Origin: Isoperla grammatica | Taxonomy: Eukaryota; Arthropoda; Insecta; Plecoptera; Perlodidae | Direction of reading: 5' to 3' | NCBI GenBank assembly: GCA_945910005.1 | Contig: OX246746.1 | Coordinates: 37,430,473 to 37,494,472 of the forward strand | Length of the DNA: 64,000 nucleotides | Shown here: positions 12,383-22,460 of the stretch, piece after piece | Numbering within the stretch: the stretch's first letter is position 1 | Layout: each line of letters begins with the position of its first letter | The notes under the pieces: generated by a model | Seen by the model: the letters and a program-made list of their open reading frames with translations, nothing else | The model's database searches: none | What the model was told of the DNA's origin: nothing | Position numbers and translations under genes: made by a program

Positions 12383-12549
12383 GTCAGAATTCACCAAACT
12401 TTTTAACCGGCCGATTTACTAGTCTCGGATTGGTTACCATGGTTTCAACAAATATTACACACAAAATGCACGGTGGCTTCTACCGGGCGCCATTTTTGAG
12501 CTCCGATTAACAGAAAATCGCCGGATTGAAGTTTGGTGAAACTGGCCCT
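12383..12549. mobile_element. Possible Harbinger-like MITE
   Basis: Inverted arms share CACCAAACTT / AAGTTTGGTG plus neighbouring CCGGC and CGATTT blocks. The outer ends approximate GGTCAG and CTGGCCC. TTA follows the right end, but the matching left triplet is TCA, so the target duplication is not clean. Confidence 0.4.
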
Positions 12550-12589
12550 TAGGGATGTGGGTTTGAATCAAGAAAAATACACTTCTTTG

Positions 12590-12690
12590 TGACTGACCAT
12601 CTTCATCTATTGATCCTCATCGTCTCGAATAGCATGATTACAAATTTCAATTATATAGAAGTAAAGCAACAAAAATCATCATCAAGCAAT
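12590..12690 (+). repeat. SINE family A, 3' tail only
   Basis: Contains 'cctcatcgtctcgaatagc', a spacer, 'agaagtaaagcaac' and 'atcatcatc', matching the shared 3' domain of family A. The tRNA-like head is absent. Confidence 0.5.
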
Positions 12691-12694
12691 TAAC

Positions 12695-13370
12695 TTTCTA
12701 CAGAAAGTTATCGCTTTTTGACAGTATGTTTGCAAGGATATCCCATGTCATAATGTTATTATGTGTCCATAATTTCAAACAAATAATAAATAGATGCAGT
12801 TTTCTTCGACACGCCCTTTCCAAAAAACAACGTCTCCATGGACTAGTATAGAATAGTTGTTATTCCTATTAAGACCAGTTATTGCCATGGGCGTAACATG
12901 TCCTTCCTAATATCATTTTAAGTGCAAGTGCCCATAAGTAAACCGAGTGGTTTTTTGTTTGTTTTAGTAAATGATAAAAACCTAGATACGTCACTCACTT
13001 TAACTAGTAGGTAATCATTGTACTTATTCTAAGACCCTCTTTAACTTCGTTGAAACCGCTTCTATCCCAAACAAAAAGTAGTCTAGTTGCGGCATGTTCA
13101 GTGTTACTGTAATATGTTAGCGCCCTTGAATCCCCTAGGCTGTTTAGTGTCCCAGTACACATTAGTGTTGCATCGAGCTGCATTCTATATGTTCACTTGC
13201 AGGACCAAACTTAGAACCAGACTAAAAACTGTCATACATGCCACCGTTTACATGAGTTGTACCCTCTGTTGTACGTACCCAAATAGATCTAAACTTCATT
13301 TAGCCTCAAATAACCAACACAAATAATTGAGCGAAATCAAGGGAGGGTCTTTGGACAATTATATACATTG
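12695..13370. other. No recognisable gene
   Basis: Non-coding. The 79-residue frame at 13087-13326 has no recognisable domain. Confidence 0.4.
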
Positions 13371-13377
13371 GTATTTA

Positions 13378-13585
13378 GCTTTAGCCAGCGCAGTTGGCCG
13401 TTGTCGATTAGGCGAATATAGATCTAGTAAACCGCAGTCTCTGCGTTCCAGGTTCAAATCCTGGCTTGGTCATGGATGTCATGTGGCGTTTTTTCATCTT
13501 CATAATCACTCACCCATCGTCTCGATTAGCGTCGTTACAAAAATATGAGACGTTAAACCATCGTAAAGATCACCATCGTAATAGT
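13378..13585 (+). repeat. SINE family A, copy 2
   Basis: A-box region at 13387-13400 (GCGCAGTTGGCCG) and B-box at 13451-13461 (GGTTCAAATCC). The shared 3' domain follows ('cacccatcgtctcgattagc', then 'atgagacgttaaacc') with an ATC-rich end. Better preserved than copy 1. Confidence 0.85.
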
Positions 13586-13984
13586 ATTTAGTTCTTTTGA
13601 TGCTAAATTGAACCCATTTTCACTTTTTTAAGTAGCAAATTGCTGAGATATGATTAACAAACTTTAATACAAACTTATCCCCGTTTGTCCGCTGGAATGA
13701 ATATATGTTCAAGGTAGCTCTGCTCATCGTAAAGGACGACTAGTGGCTCAAGATCATATCACCTCACACTTTTATAGGTCGTGAAATAATAAATAATGAA
13801 ATCATTAAAACATACATCCGCAGTTATACTTATTATTACTGTACACTTATATACTTATTTCAATTGAATGAGAACATTGAAAGCATGTGTGTAATTTTAT
13901 CCACACTGAACACAATACATACATTTATCACCCCATTTACAGCGCTATTTGTTAAAGAGTGTCATGTTCGTAAGGGAGGGACGC

Positions 13985-14325
13985 CTCTACGGCAAAAACC
14001 GCACACAATTTTCATTTTTAAATTATATCTCAAGAATGGACTTCGAAATCGAAAATCTGAATCAACAGCGCACTGTAGTTTCGTAAGTCCTACATACTAA
14101 ATGTTCTAAATTGTGTTTTTAAAAGTTTTTATTGATAATTAATTTAATTACTAATTATTGATTTAATAATCAAAATAACTACGCTTATGATTATAATATT
14201 TCATTCATTCTGTAGGGCTTAACAAAACACAGTGCGCTGTTGACTCAGATTGTCAATTTTGTGTTGCAATCTCGAGATATTATTAAAAAATGAAAATTGT
14301 CTGCGGTTTTTGACGAAGAGGTACA
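13985..14325. mobile_element. ~340-bp foldback element with AT-rich loop
   Basis: Left arm 13985-14095 and right arm 14211-14325 are imperfect inverted copies: for example AAAAACCGCACACAATTTTC against GAAAATTGTCTGCGGTTTTT, and AACAGCGCACTGT against ACAGTGCGCTGTT. The ~115-bp loop is strongly AT-rich. No coding frame and no certain target duplication were found, so superfamily is unassigned. Confidence 0.65.
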
Positions 14326-14329
14326 TGTG

Positions 14330-14755
14330 CATACGGGTTTTTATGGTTCTAGAGGTTTAGCTATCAACATATATATATATATATAGTACGGTCCAGGCAG
14401 TGCACGATTCAACCGCAATGGTGACTAATACGGAAATACTTAACGTATCATCCGTTGCGATCCGTAAGATTTAATTGCGCATCTTCCCACTTATTACGTT
14501 ACAACCAACGTTTTACGTTAATTATATTCACGTGACCTCTGACAGTGTGAAAAGGGAGCTATAAAATGAGGCATAATTTACAATGCTGTTCAGTGAAAGC
14601 GACAACAAATATCTGTACAGAATTGTGATATTGCAGCCAACTTTACAGGCAGGGGTTAATTTTTCCTCCCAACTAGTTGTAGGAATAGCTGAGAGCGCAT
14701 GATTAGCACACAGCTCTCGCCAGGCTTGGACCGGTCTGGCTGGTGCAGTGTTGTA
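14330..14755. other. No recognisable gene
   Basis: Non-coding, with a short (AT)n run near 14371-14385. Confidence 0.45.
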
Positions 14756-14763
14756 ATGGTACG

Positions 14764-14910
14764 TTTACAGCTACGCGTTGCAAGCGAAGCGAGGGCGCGA
14801 GCTCCAATCAGCGGCCGAGTTTCACGCAAAGAATTTAATAGTTTCACGCAAACTCGGCCACTGATTGGAGCTCGCGCCTTTGCTTCGCTCGCAACGCTTA
14901 GCTGTAAATC
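14764..14910. mobile_element. ~147-bp palindromic foldback element
   Basis: Arms of about 65 bp pair almost perfectly (TTTACAGCTACGCGTTGC against GCAACGCTTAGCTGTAAA; GAGCTCCAATCAGCGGCCGA against TCGGCCACTGATTGGAGCTC). They surround a loop of about 17 bases at 14830-14846. The structure fits a MITE or foldback transposon. Outer ends and target duplication are uncertain (TA-rich on both sides). Confidence 0.7.
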
Positions 14911-14925
14911 CACTATAACGCTCAA

Positions 14926-15170
14926 AGCTCTTAGTAAGAGAAGTGCACCTGAAGCACTTAGTAAGAGAAGTGCACCTGAAGCACTTAGTAAGAGAAGTGC
15001 ACCTGAAGCACTTAGTAAGAGAAGTGCACCTGAAGCACTTAGTAAGAGAAGTGCACCTGAAGCACTTAGTAAGAGAAGTGCACCTGAAGCACTTAGTAAG
15101 AGAAGTGCACCTGAAGCACTTAGTAAGAGAAGTGCACCTGAAGCACTTAGTAAGAGAAGTGCACCTGAAG
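14926..15170. repeat. 27-bp minisatellite, nine copies
   Basis: The unit CTTAGTAAGAGAAGTGCACC plus TGAAGCA repeats almost without variation. At 27 bp it keeps frame and produces a run of nine identical 9-residue peptides in an open frame starting at 14699. That frame also runs through the foldback element, so I do not call it a gene. The very low divergence indicates recent expansion. Confidence 0.95.
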
Positions 15171-15228
15171 GGATTTACTCCAAAGGGAATAATGATTTTG
15201 TGAAGACACCTTGTAAACGTAACACAAA

Positions 15229-15300
15229 CCCTGAGCCTCCTAGAATGTCAACATGCACTGTCACAGCCTCCTAGATTGCCACTACGCGCTATGTCACAGC
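15229..15300. repeat. 31-33-bp minisatellite, left part
   Basis: Two to three units of the 'cacagcctcctaga' type. The same array resumes at 21382, on the far side of the copia element, showing that the retrotransposon landed inside a pre-existing array. Confidence 0.85.
15296..15300. repeat. Left target-site duplication of the copia element
   Basis: ACAGC here and ACAGC at 21382-21386 flank the LTRs exactly. Five base pairs is the usual length for Ty1/copia integration. Confidence 0.85.
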
Positions 15301-15494
15301 AGTTGAAGTAAAACATTTAAATTACCCGTCTCTGCATGATACCCAGTTGTTGGCGGTACTGCACGCCACAGTTAGCCTTGTTCACAAATGGCGGACGCTC
15401 TTGGTTGACGTTTTGCGTGCGTATAATGTAACATTTATTTCTCTATGTTTAACGTAATTAAAGCACATTCAACACATACCACTGTGTCTTAATA
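15301..15494 (+). repeat. 5' LTR of the copia element
   Basis: Aligns end to end with 21188-21381 at 184 of 194 positions. It begins AGTTGAAG where the 3' LTR begins TGTTGAAG, so the canonical first T is mutated. It ends CTTAATA and directly abuts the primer-binding site. The polyadenylation or promoter signals that must lie inside are not obvious beyond AT-rich segments near 15425-15460. Confidence 0.93.
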
Positions 15495-15510
15495 TGGTAG
15501 CAGAGCATGG
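15495..15510 (+). promoter_or_regulatory. Primer-binding site, initiator-Met tRNA type
   Basis: TGGTAGCAGAGCATGG begins immediately after the LTR. It complements the 3' end of animal initiator methionine tRNA with about one mismatch. This would have primed minus-strand cDNA synthesis. Confidence 0.85.
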
Positions 15511-15675
15511 TTTATGTGTAGAACAAAGTGTGAATACGTGAATCTCTCGTTTTCGGTCGTTTTTTTTGTTTTTGTGTTGCACCACGTGAGTACCGGTAGC
15601 ATGGGTCGGAAGCTAGGGCCTAGGCCTAGTGATCTCGCTCATTCATTTGGAAACGCAACGGATTGCAAAGAGAAA

Positions 15676-16500
15676 ATGGAATATCACGGTATCGAAAAAC
15701 TTCGTGGTGCCGAAAATTGGAGCATTTGGAAATTCGCCTTGAGAAATCTACTACGTGGAATTGAAGGCGCATATGAGGTATGCATTGGTACAATATCAAA
15801 ACCTAGTATTTTGGTGGATGACGCTACTGCTGTTCAAAAAACTACGTATGAAGCCAGCCTTAAGATCTGGGATAAGGCAGATCGCGCAGCTAGTCAAGTT
15901 ATTGTCAAAACTTTGGAAGCTAAAGTGATTGCGTTACTAGTAACTTGCGAGTCGGCAAGAGATATGTGGATCAAGTTGCACGCTGTTTTTGAGCAATAAA
16001 CTAAACAAGCTGCACATACAGTCCAAGCTGAATTCTTTGGTTTTAGCATGAAGCAAACCGAGGACATGGTAACTCACATTGCCAATTTCGAGGGTTTAGT
16101 TCTGCGAATGCAACAGCTAAATGTAAAACCGGATGAGTCATCCTTGATGGCAAATTTGCTAGACACTGCCGCATGAATATGAAAGTCTTCGACAGGCTTG
16201 GTGGGCGAGGTCGGAGAACCAGCAAACATTCACTGACTTGGTGCAAGTGCTGACATCGGACGAGAAGCGGCGGCAACAGCGAGCTGAACAGCAGGGAGAG
16301 CTGGTGGCTCTAATCGCGGCCAAAAGCAAGACTCAAGACAAAGGCGTCGGTAAAAACCAGCAACCGAAGAAATCTGTCGGATCTACAACCGGAAAAGGCA
16401 AGGAAAAGAAGTCTAACTTCAAATGCTATGGTTGCGGCGCATTAGGCCACATTCGACGAAACTGCCCAAATCCAAAACAAAAGCAAAGTAAGAACACAGA
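15676..16500 (+). pseudogene. copia Gag remnant (capsid region and CCHC knuckle)
   Basis: The likely start is the ATG at 15676: the sequence after it ('HGIEKLRGAENWSIWKFAL') has the N-terminal Trp-rich pattern of copia Gag proteins, whereas the frame upstream reads back into leader. A TAA at about 15997-15999 interrupts, replacing an expected glutamine codon, and reading continues in frame after it. A frameshift near 16170 moves the remainder into the frame that is open from 16238. The zinc knuckle C-X2-C-X4-H-X4-C is intact at 16424-16465, preceded by a lysine-rich stretch. Gag would have formed the particle and bound the element RNA. Not functional as it stands. Confidence 0.9.
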
Positions 16501-16990
16501 TAATGTTTCAAGTGGTTGTGATCAAGCGTTTGTAACGAAAACTGTGAATGCTGAGCTTGACAGTGACATGTGGGTTGTTGACTCTGGTGCGACTGATCAC
16601 ATGACATCTCGACGAGAATGGTTCTCATCATTTGAACGCTTCGCAGTGCCTGTTAAAGTCAAAATCGGTGACAAAAGTACAATTGATGCTCTTGGCAAAG
16701 GGACAATCAGGTTTGAGGCCGCTGTCGATGGGAAGTGGCTACCGTGCCACATGGAAGATGTTCTGTACGTGCCGAATGTACGTAGAAATTTGTTTTCCGT
16801 AATATCTGCGCTTGACAAGGGGTTGACTTGCAATTCGTCCAGTACCGGTTGTGAATTCGTAAAGAATGGTATCGTCAAAGCACAAGGCGTGCGCATTGGG
16901 AAAATGTTCAATATGGAGATCCGTGTAATACCTTCAGAAACAACGTGTGTCAACGAAGCGAATCTTACATCAAAGGATACGCTGCAGATC
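16501..16990 (+). pseudogene. copia aspartic protease remnant
   Basis: The catalytic Asp-Ser-Gly triad is at 16580-16588 within 'WVVDSGATDHMTS', the standard copia protease signature, in the same open frame as the knuckle. The region up to about 16960 shows the downstream 'VLYVPNVRRNLFSV' segment typical of this polyprotein. The frame ends at TAA 17003-17005 because a small deletion near 16990 removes part of the 'GHQN' zinc-finger approach to integrase and shifts frame. Confidence 0.9.
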
Positions 16991-17920
16991 TGGTCATCAG
17001 AATAAACGTCATGTGCAGAAAACTCTAAAAAAACATGGAATCGACGTTACTGTTAACGATGACTTCTGTGGAGCGTGTGTTGAAGGCAAGCAGCATCGGA
17101 ACTCCTTCAAGTCGCGTCATCAGCGTGCGACTGAACCTGGCGAGGTCATTCATGCCGATTTATGCGGTCCAATGGAATGTGTGTCGCTTGGTGGATCTAA
17201 GTACTTTGTGTGCTTCACGTGCGACTATTCGCGACTACACATAGTTTATTTCCTCAAGGAAAAATCAGAAACCGCAGGGAAAATCGCAGAGATGCTGGAA
17301 ATGGTTAAGTACCAGTGTGGACGTGCGATTAAAGCGTTCCAGTGTGACGGTGGCCGGGAGTTTGATAACAATGAGGTACGCAATCTTCTTAAATCAAACG
17401 GTGTGAAGCTTATCGTTACAAACCCGTACACGCCGGAACAGAATGGTTGCGCTGAACGTACAAACAGAACGGTGGTCGAGCTAGCTAGAACAATGCTGTT
17501 AGCGAAGACACTGTGGGCTGGAGCGGTGAACACTGCGGTCTACGTTCTTAACCGAATGGGACTGAGTGGTGTTGATGAGAAGACACCATACGAATTATTT
17601 ACGGGAAAAACTACACACTTGAATAAACTTCATGTATTTGGCACTGTCTGTATGTGCATGTGCCAAATGATTGGTGTAAGAAGTGGGACGCAAAGGGGCA
17701 GCATGGTGTGTTTGTCGGCTATTCAGAAGATGTAGATGGCTATCGCATCTGGATGAAGTCTGGAAATCGTGTGATTCGAAGCAGGAATGTTGTGTTTGAG
17801 CCAGAAACTGCTGGAAAGACATTGGCGCTATTTCCAGCTGAAATGAACGATGAGTCGGAAGCCGAAGAGGATGAACCTGCTGCTAGCTCGTCGACTGACA
17901 CAATCACTGAATCGCCCTAG
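16991..17920 (+). pseudogene. copia integrase remnant
   Basis: After the frame change the integrase core reads from 16991 to about 17650. The catalytic triad is visible: Asp at 17157-17159 (HADLCGP), Asp at 17346-17348 (QCDGGREF) and Glu at 17454-17456 (NGCAERTNR). There are 35 residues between the last two, matching the D,D-35-E pattern. The HHCC-type zinc region before it is damaged by the deletion near 16990. A second frameshift near 17650 separates the C-terminal part (17654-17917, with a 'VFVGYSEDVDGYRIW' segment and an acidic tail). A TAG at 17918-17920 then stops it. The catalytic residues are intact, but the protein is not translatable as one piece. Confidence 0.9.
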
Positions 17921-18227
17921 AGACACTTGCGAGACCGGGCAGCGATTAAATTACCCAATCGTCTTATTGAAATGATGCTAGCTGAAGTTGACGAGCCGAA
18001 AAACTACGGTGAGGCAACCAAGTCGATGGAACATCGGCACTGGCAAGCGGCAATGGACGAACAATTGGAATCAGTGAAGGAAAATTGTACGTGAACCTTG
18101 GTCGAGCTGCCAGCAGGTTTCAAGACAATTTCAAATCGCTGGGTGTACCGTATCAACAGGAAGGCCGATGGTACAATAGATCGGTACAAGGCACGGTTGG
18201 TTGTTCGAGGATTCAGTCAGCGGGAAG
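17921..18227 (+). pseudogene. copia reverse transcriptase, N-terminal part
   Basis: Carries the lead-in 'HRHWQAAMDEQLESVKEN' and then 'ISNRWVYRINRKADG' and 'YKARLVVRGFSQREG', all standard at the start of copia reverse transcriptase. A TGA at 18092-18094 falls where tryptophan is expected. The reading breaks off at about 18227 exactly where the inserted LINE begins. Its continuation resumes at 19561 with 'DYNETFSPVAR'. Confidence 0.92.
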
Positions 18228-19530
18228 GGTTTTTAAACATTGACAAGTCTTATTTGATGCAATTCCACGCATATCAAAAAGAAATAGATGCTAGTCCACT
18301 GATAAAAGTTGAGAAGAAAACTTTAATTGAGTGTACAAAAATTAAATTTGTATGATTAACTATCGACAGTAAGCTCAACTGGGCCGACCACATAAATGAG
18401 ATTGGTCCAAAGATAGCCTCAGGATGTTTTCTTGTTAAACGCCTCATGGAGATATCATCCATAGAGGCCGCAAAAATGGGTTACTATGCATTTGTATACT
18501 CCAGGCTACAATATGGTGTTGTATTTTGGGTACAATCCCCCAGCGCTATCAGATTGTTTCGGCTACAGAAAAGAGCCGTAAGATATATGGCTATGGTAGC
18601 ACCGTTAACTCCTTGCTGAGAGTTATTTATTAATCTGAATATTTTAACATTACCCTGTATGTATATTTTTTACTCAATCATTTTTTTTATTGAAAACTTA
18701 AATAAGTTTGACATTGTAACAAATAACAAATTTCATACTTATAACACTACAAATAAGCTTGATTTTAGACTCCCGGCATATAAGCTAAACATGACAACCA
18801 AAAGCCCAGGGTATGTTGGGTCAAAGTTTTATAACAATCTATCCAGCTACCTGAAAAGTCTGAAAGGGGGCAAATTTAAATTTGAAGTAAAACAATTTTT
18901 CTTGAGCAGGGCATTTTATTCAGTTCAAGAATTCATGGATTTTAAGGTACAATATGATAATGTCTGGTGATTTTGTTTTGTTTTATTAAACTACTATTAA
19001 ATTTTAATTAAACGATATGTTTAACTAGAGCTGTACTATGTATTAACTATATAGATGATAAACTTGTATATGTGTTGTGTTGTAGATGTATTTTGTTTAT
19101 GCTGATGCAATGGGCGTCTCAGGTTTAAGCTGAAGTAGGTTGCAGCACCTGTCCTGAGGGGTCCAACTTTGTAATTCATCCCATGTTAAATATTGTCGTT
19201 AGTCAACTGTCTAACTGTCAAACGACAATATGTTTGTTTTGTATCTATAACAAAGGTATTCTCTGTCAAAAACCTTGTAAAACATTACTACAATGAATGA
19301 TTTATATTTAAAAGTATTAAATATAAACGGCTTAAATGTTTGAATTGAGAAAACGAGGTGCAAAGATCGAGTTGGACCCTTAAGTACTGCTAGCGCTACG
19401 AGCGGCAGAAAGTCGCGCCTGAGACGCCCATTGTACATTACCGACTTATCCAATGCTCATGTAGAGTCAATCTCGACCAATAAATGATGATTATTATTAT
19501 TATTATTATTATAATTATTATTATTATTAA

Positions 19531-19561
<31 letters not shown>
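18228..19561 (+). mobile_element. 5'-truncated CR1/jockey-type LINE nested in the copia RT
   Basis: The insertion encodes only the last third of a LINE reverse transcriptase: 'LTIDSKLNWADHI', 'SRLQYGVVFW', 'LFRLQKRAVRY', then the tail 'YVGSKFYNNLSSYLK', ending at TGA near 18970. Two in-frame TGA codons (18353-18355 and 18617-18619) sit where Gly and Arg are expected, consistent with single-base decay. A ~500-bp 3' UTR follows, then AATAAA near 19479 and a (TTA)n tail at 19483-19561. The 3' UTR can fold: 'aatgggcgtctcagg' at about 19110 pairs with 'cctgagacgcccatt' at about 19415, with smaller stems inside. Same strand as the host element. Confidence 0.88.
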
Positions 19562-21054
19562 GACTACAATGAAACGTTTAGTCCTGTTGCCAGATTTGAT
19601 ACGATCCGTGCAGTGTTGAGCATTGTAGCAAATGAACGTCTTGATATGCAGCAGTTTGACGTTAAGACAGCTTTTCTAAACGGTGTAATTGAGGAAGAGT
19701 TATACATGGAACAGCCCGAGGGTTTTAATGATGGAACAAACCGTGTCTGTAAACTTCAGAAAAGCCTGTATGGGCTAAAACAATCCCTAAGATGCTGGAA
19801 CGACCGATTCAAAGACATAATGTTCAAATTGGGATTGAATGAAAGTACAGCAGAGCCGTGTTCATTCTATAAAAACACTGAAGATGGTAGAAAATTGATC
19901 GTTGTACTTTATGTTGATGGCGGTCTGGTTGCTGCAACTTTGAAGTCTGACATCGACAAGTTTATGTGCGAGTTAAAGGCAGAATTAACTATAACTACTG
20001 GGCCGGTCGGATGTTTCCTAAACGTACTGATTGAACGAAACGATGATGACTCGATTTTCATCAACCAGAAGCCATATGCTATGGCTGTACTTCGAAAGTT
20101 CAACATGCAAGATGCAAACCCCGTTTCAACACCAATGGAGAAGTGTTTACCGACAGAGGAAGCGACTGATACTAAACTGACAAGAGCTCCGTATAGAGAG
20201 GCGGTGGGTTGTTTGATGTACCTGGCTGTCGCCACGCGACCGGACATCGCTTTTGCTGTGAGTTATGTGTCACAGTTTCTTGAGAACCCTCAAGAAAAAC
20301 ACTGGATATTGGTCAAACGCATCTTCAAGTACATCCAGGGAACCACCATGATGGGCATCAAGTACAAGGTTGCTGAGAAGATGGGCGAACTGGAAGGCTT
20401 CAGCGATGCCGACTTTGCCAGTGATTCGACTACGCGACGTTCAGTGAGCGGAATCGTCTTCAAGTTCAGTGGAGGGGCGATCACCTGGGCAAGTAGGCGA
20501 CAGCAAAGCGTGTCGTTATCAACCACCGAGGCTGAGTACGTGGCTGCTAGCGAGGCTGCAAAGGACGCTGTGTGGAGGGGCGATCACCTGGGCAAGTAGG
20601 CGACAGCAAAGCGTGTCGTTATCAACCACCGAGGCTGAGTACGTGGCTGCTAGCGAGGCTGCAAAGGACGCTGTGTGGAGGGGCGATCACCTGGGCAAGT
20701 AGGCGACAGCAAAGCGTGTCGTTATCAACCACCGAGGCTGAGTACGTGGCTGCTAGCGAGGCTGCGAAGGACGCTGTGTGGCAGGGTCGACTATTTAGCG
20801 AGATTGCACCATTAAACTCTAAGCCTGTGCTTTCAGTAGATAACGCGAGTGCTATCAAACTAGCTAAGAACCCAGAATTTCATAAACGATCAAAGCACAT
20901 CGATGTGCGTTTTCACTTTGTGCGTGAGCGAGTCCAAGAAGGACAGTTAATGATTCAACATGTGTCAAGTAAAAATCAAACCACGGACATCCTGACAAAA
21001 CCTATTTCGCGTGTACAGTTTAAACCTTTGCGCTGTATGTTGGGCATGATTTGA
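19561..21054 (+). pseudogene. copia reverse transcriptase C-terminal part and RNase H
   Basis: Resumes the copia frame. The first catalytic Asp lies at 19658-19660 in 'FDVKTAFLNG'. The active-site box reads YVDG at 19910-19921 where YVDD is expected; the second Asp codon is replaced by GGC. The frame continues through the thumb and into RNase H ('FSDADFASDSTTRRSVSG', 'STTEAEYVAASEA'). A 103-bp segment is present three times at about 20471-20779. Because 103 is not a multiple of three, it breaks the frame. The true C-terminus, with 'KHIDVRFHFVRERV' and a stop at 21052-21054, lies after the third copy. Both the YVDG change and the triplication make it inactive. Confidence 0.93.
20471..20779 (+). 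repeat. 103-bp tandem triplication in RNase H
   Basis: Three near-identical copies with starts 103 bp apart. Marker positions of the same base are 20478, 20581 and 20684. The only difference noticed is one A/G near the end of copy 3. The unit spans the conserved STTEAEY RNase H motif. Confidence 0.95.
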
Positions 21055-21179
21055 ATGTTGTTTGTTTGTTAAGTACATATTGTGTTAGATCATCATTCAT
21101 CAGAAGTAACTTGTTGCAATTACTGTGGTCAGTACAAGTTAATTGTTTTCAGTAATTGTGTTGAGTAATTTTAAGTTCT

Positions 21180-21187
21180 AGAGGAAG
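21180..21187 (+). promoter_or_regulatory. Polypurine tract
   Basis: AGAGGAAG lies directly against the 3' LTR, the position and composition expected for the plus-strand primer of an LTR retrotransposon. Confidence 0.8.
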
Positions 21188-21381
21188 TGTTGAAGTAAAA
21201 CATTTAAATTACCCGCCTCTGCATGATACCCAGTTGTTGGCGGTACTGCAAGCCAAAGTTAGCCTTGTTCACAAATGGCGGAGGCTCTTGGTTGACGTTT
21301 TGTGTGCGTATAATGTAACCTTTATTTCTCTATGTTTAACCTAATTAAAGCATATTCAACACATACCACTGTGCCTTAATA
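21188..21381 (+). repeat. 3' LTR of the copia element
   Basis: 194 bp, TGTTGAAG to CTTAATA. Ten substitutions separate it from the 5' LTR and there are no indels. It keeps the canonical TG start that the 5' copy has lost. Confidence 0.93.
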
Positions 21382-21604
21382 ACAGCCTCCTAGATTGCCA
21401 CTACACGTTGTCACAGCCTCCTAGATTGCCACTACGCGCTATGTCACAGCCTTCTAGATTGTCACCACGCGTTGTCACAGCCTCCTAGATGGTCACCATG
21501 CACTGGCACAGCCTCCTAGATTGTCACCACGCGTTGTCAAAGCCTCCTGCATTGTCACCACGTGCTATGTAACACTCCCATAGTCACCACGCACCATTAC
21601 AGCA
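21382..21604. repeat. 31-33-bp minisatellite, right part
   Basis: About seven units of the 'cacagcctcctagattg' + 'tcaccacgcgttgt' type, becoming degenerate to the right. The first five bases (ACAGC) are the right-hand target duplication of the copia element. Confidence 0.88.
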
Positions 21605-22452
21605 TTGTTTATTACATATTTGATATATTTGAAAATAAATCGTTTCTATTTGGCTAGTATTTTTAATTAACTTGTGTAAAGATGCACGTGTAAAAGTACG
21701 AATTACTTGTTAGTAGCAGAACCAGCCAAACTGTCTGAACTTTCGTAGTACAAAACGACTTCAACCGTTTGATAAGTAATATTCGAGCATATTAAGTTGT
21801 GTCGGATTTATTATTTTCAATTATTTGGAACCTTTATCGAGCACTTTGAAGTAACTGATATTTTACTGAACGGAAGTGATGTCTATAAATCTAATACGGC
21901 CCTTATAGACAAATGTAGGGATGTGTTGATAATATTTACTGTGTTTACGCATTACACTATAGCGGAGAAATGACATGGCACATAAAACACAATACTTCTA
22001 ACGGTGAGGTGAGTACAAAATATTATTATCTTAACCAAAGGTAATGTTAAGCACTTAACAGCAAATAAGGAAGCAACTTCCGGTACTAAAAATGTTTAAT
22101 AAATATGGTTCTAACATAAACACTATGTATGTATTATGAAATGTGTTATCCCACAGGCTATATGTGAATCCAATACTTTTTACGCAGTTAACATTAAGTG
22201 TTTAAATATTTTTTTTCATTATGCGGGTGAAGAGGGTTCTGAAAAACTGCTACTTTCTTCGTCATTGTGTTGGCATAACACTAGCACAGGGTGTGTGAAA
22301 AACCGAGTATAATTCACTTACTGTCACGAGTCATACCTGACAGTGACATGTGACTCACAATTTAATTCTCAAGTAAATTTAACAGTCAGTTAAGATTATA
22401 TAAGTGCATTTTCATTGGTATATTTATTGTTATTTTTTGTTTTACTATGTAG
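21605..22452. other. No recognisable gene
   Basis: AT-rich sequence with no coding motif, RNA gene or transposon end recognised. Confidence 0.45.
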
Positions 22453-22460
22453 GTTATATG

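Larger units (their letters stand above)
15301..21381 (+). mobile_element. Full-length, inactivated Ty1/copia LTR retrotransposon
   Basis: All structural parts are present in order: 194-bp LTR, tRNA-iMet-type primer site, gag with CCHC knuckle, protease, integrase, reverse transcriptase and RNase H, polypurine tract, and a second 194-bp LTR. Integrase lying before reverse transcriptase is the copia order, as opposed to gypsy. The coding region is broken by a nonsense codon in gag, frameshifts near 16170, 16990 and 17650, stops at 17918 and 18092, a ~1.3-kb LINE insertion at 18228-19560, and a 103-bp triplication in RNase H. The LTRs differ at 10 of 194 positions (about 5%), so this is a moderately old insertion. 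Confidence 0.95.

Noticed and set aside
14699..15274. 191-residue protein with nine 9-residue repeats
   Set aside because: The frame runs through a palindromic foldback element and a 27-bp minisatellite; neither is conserved coding sequence.
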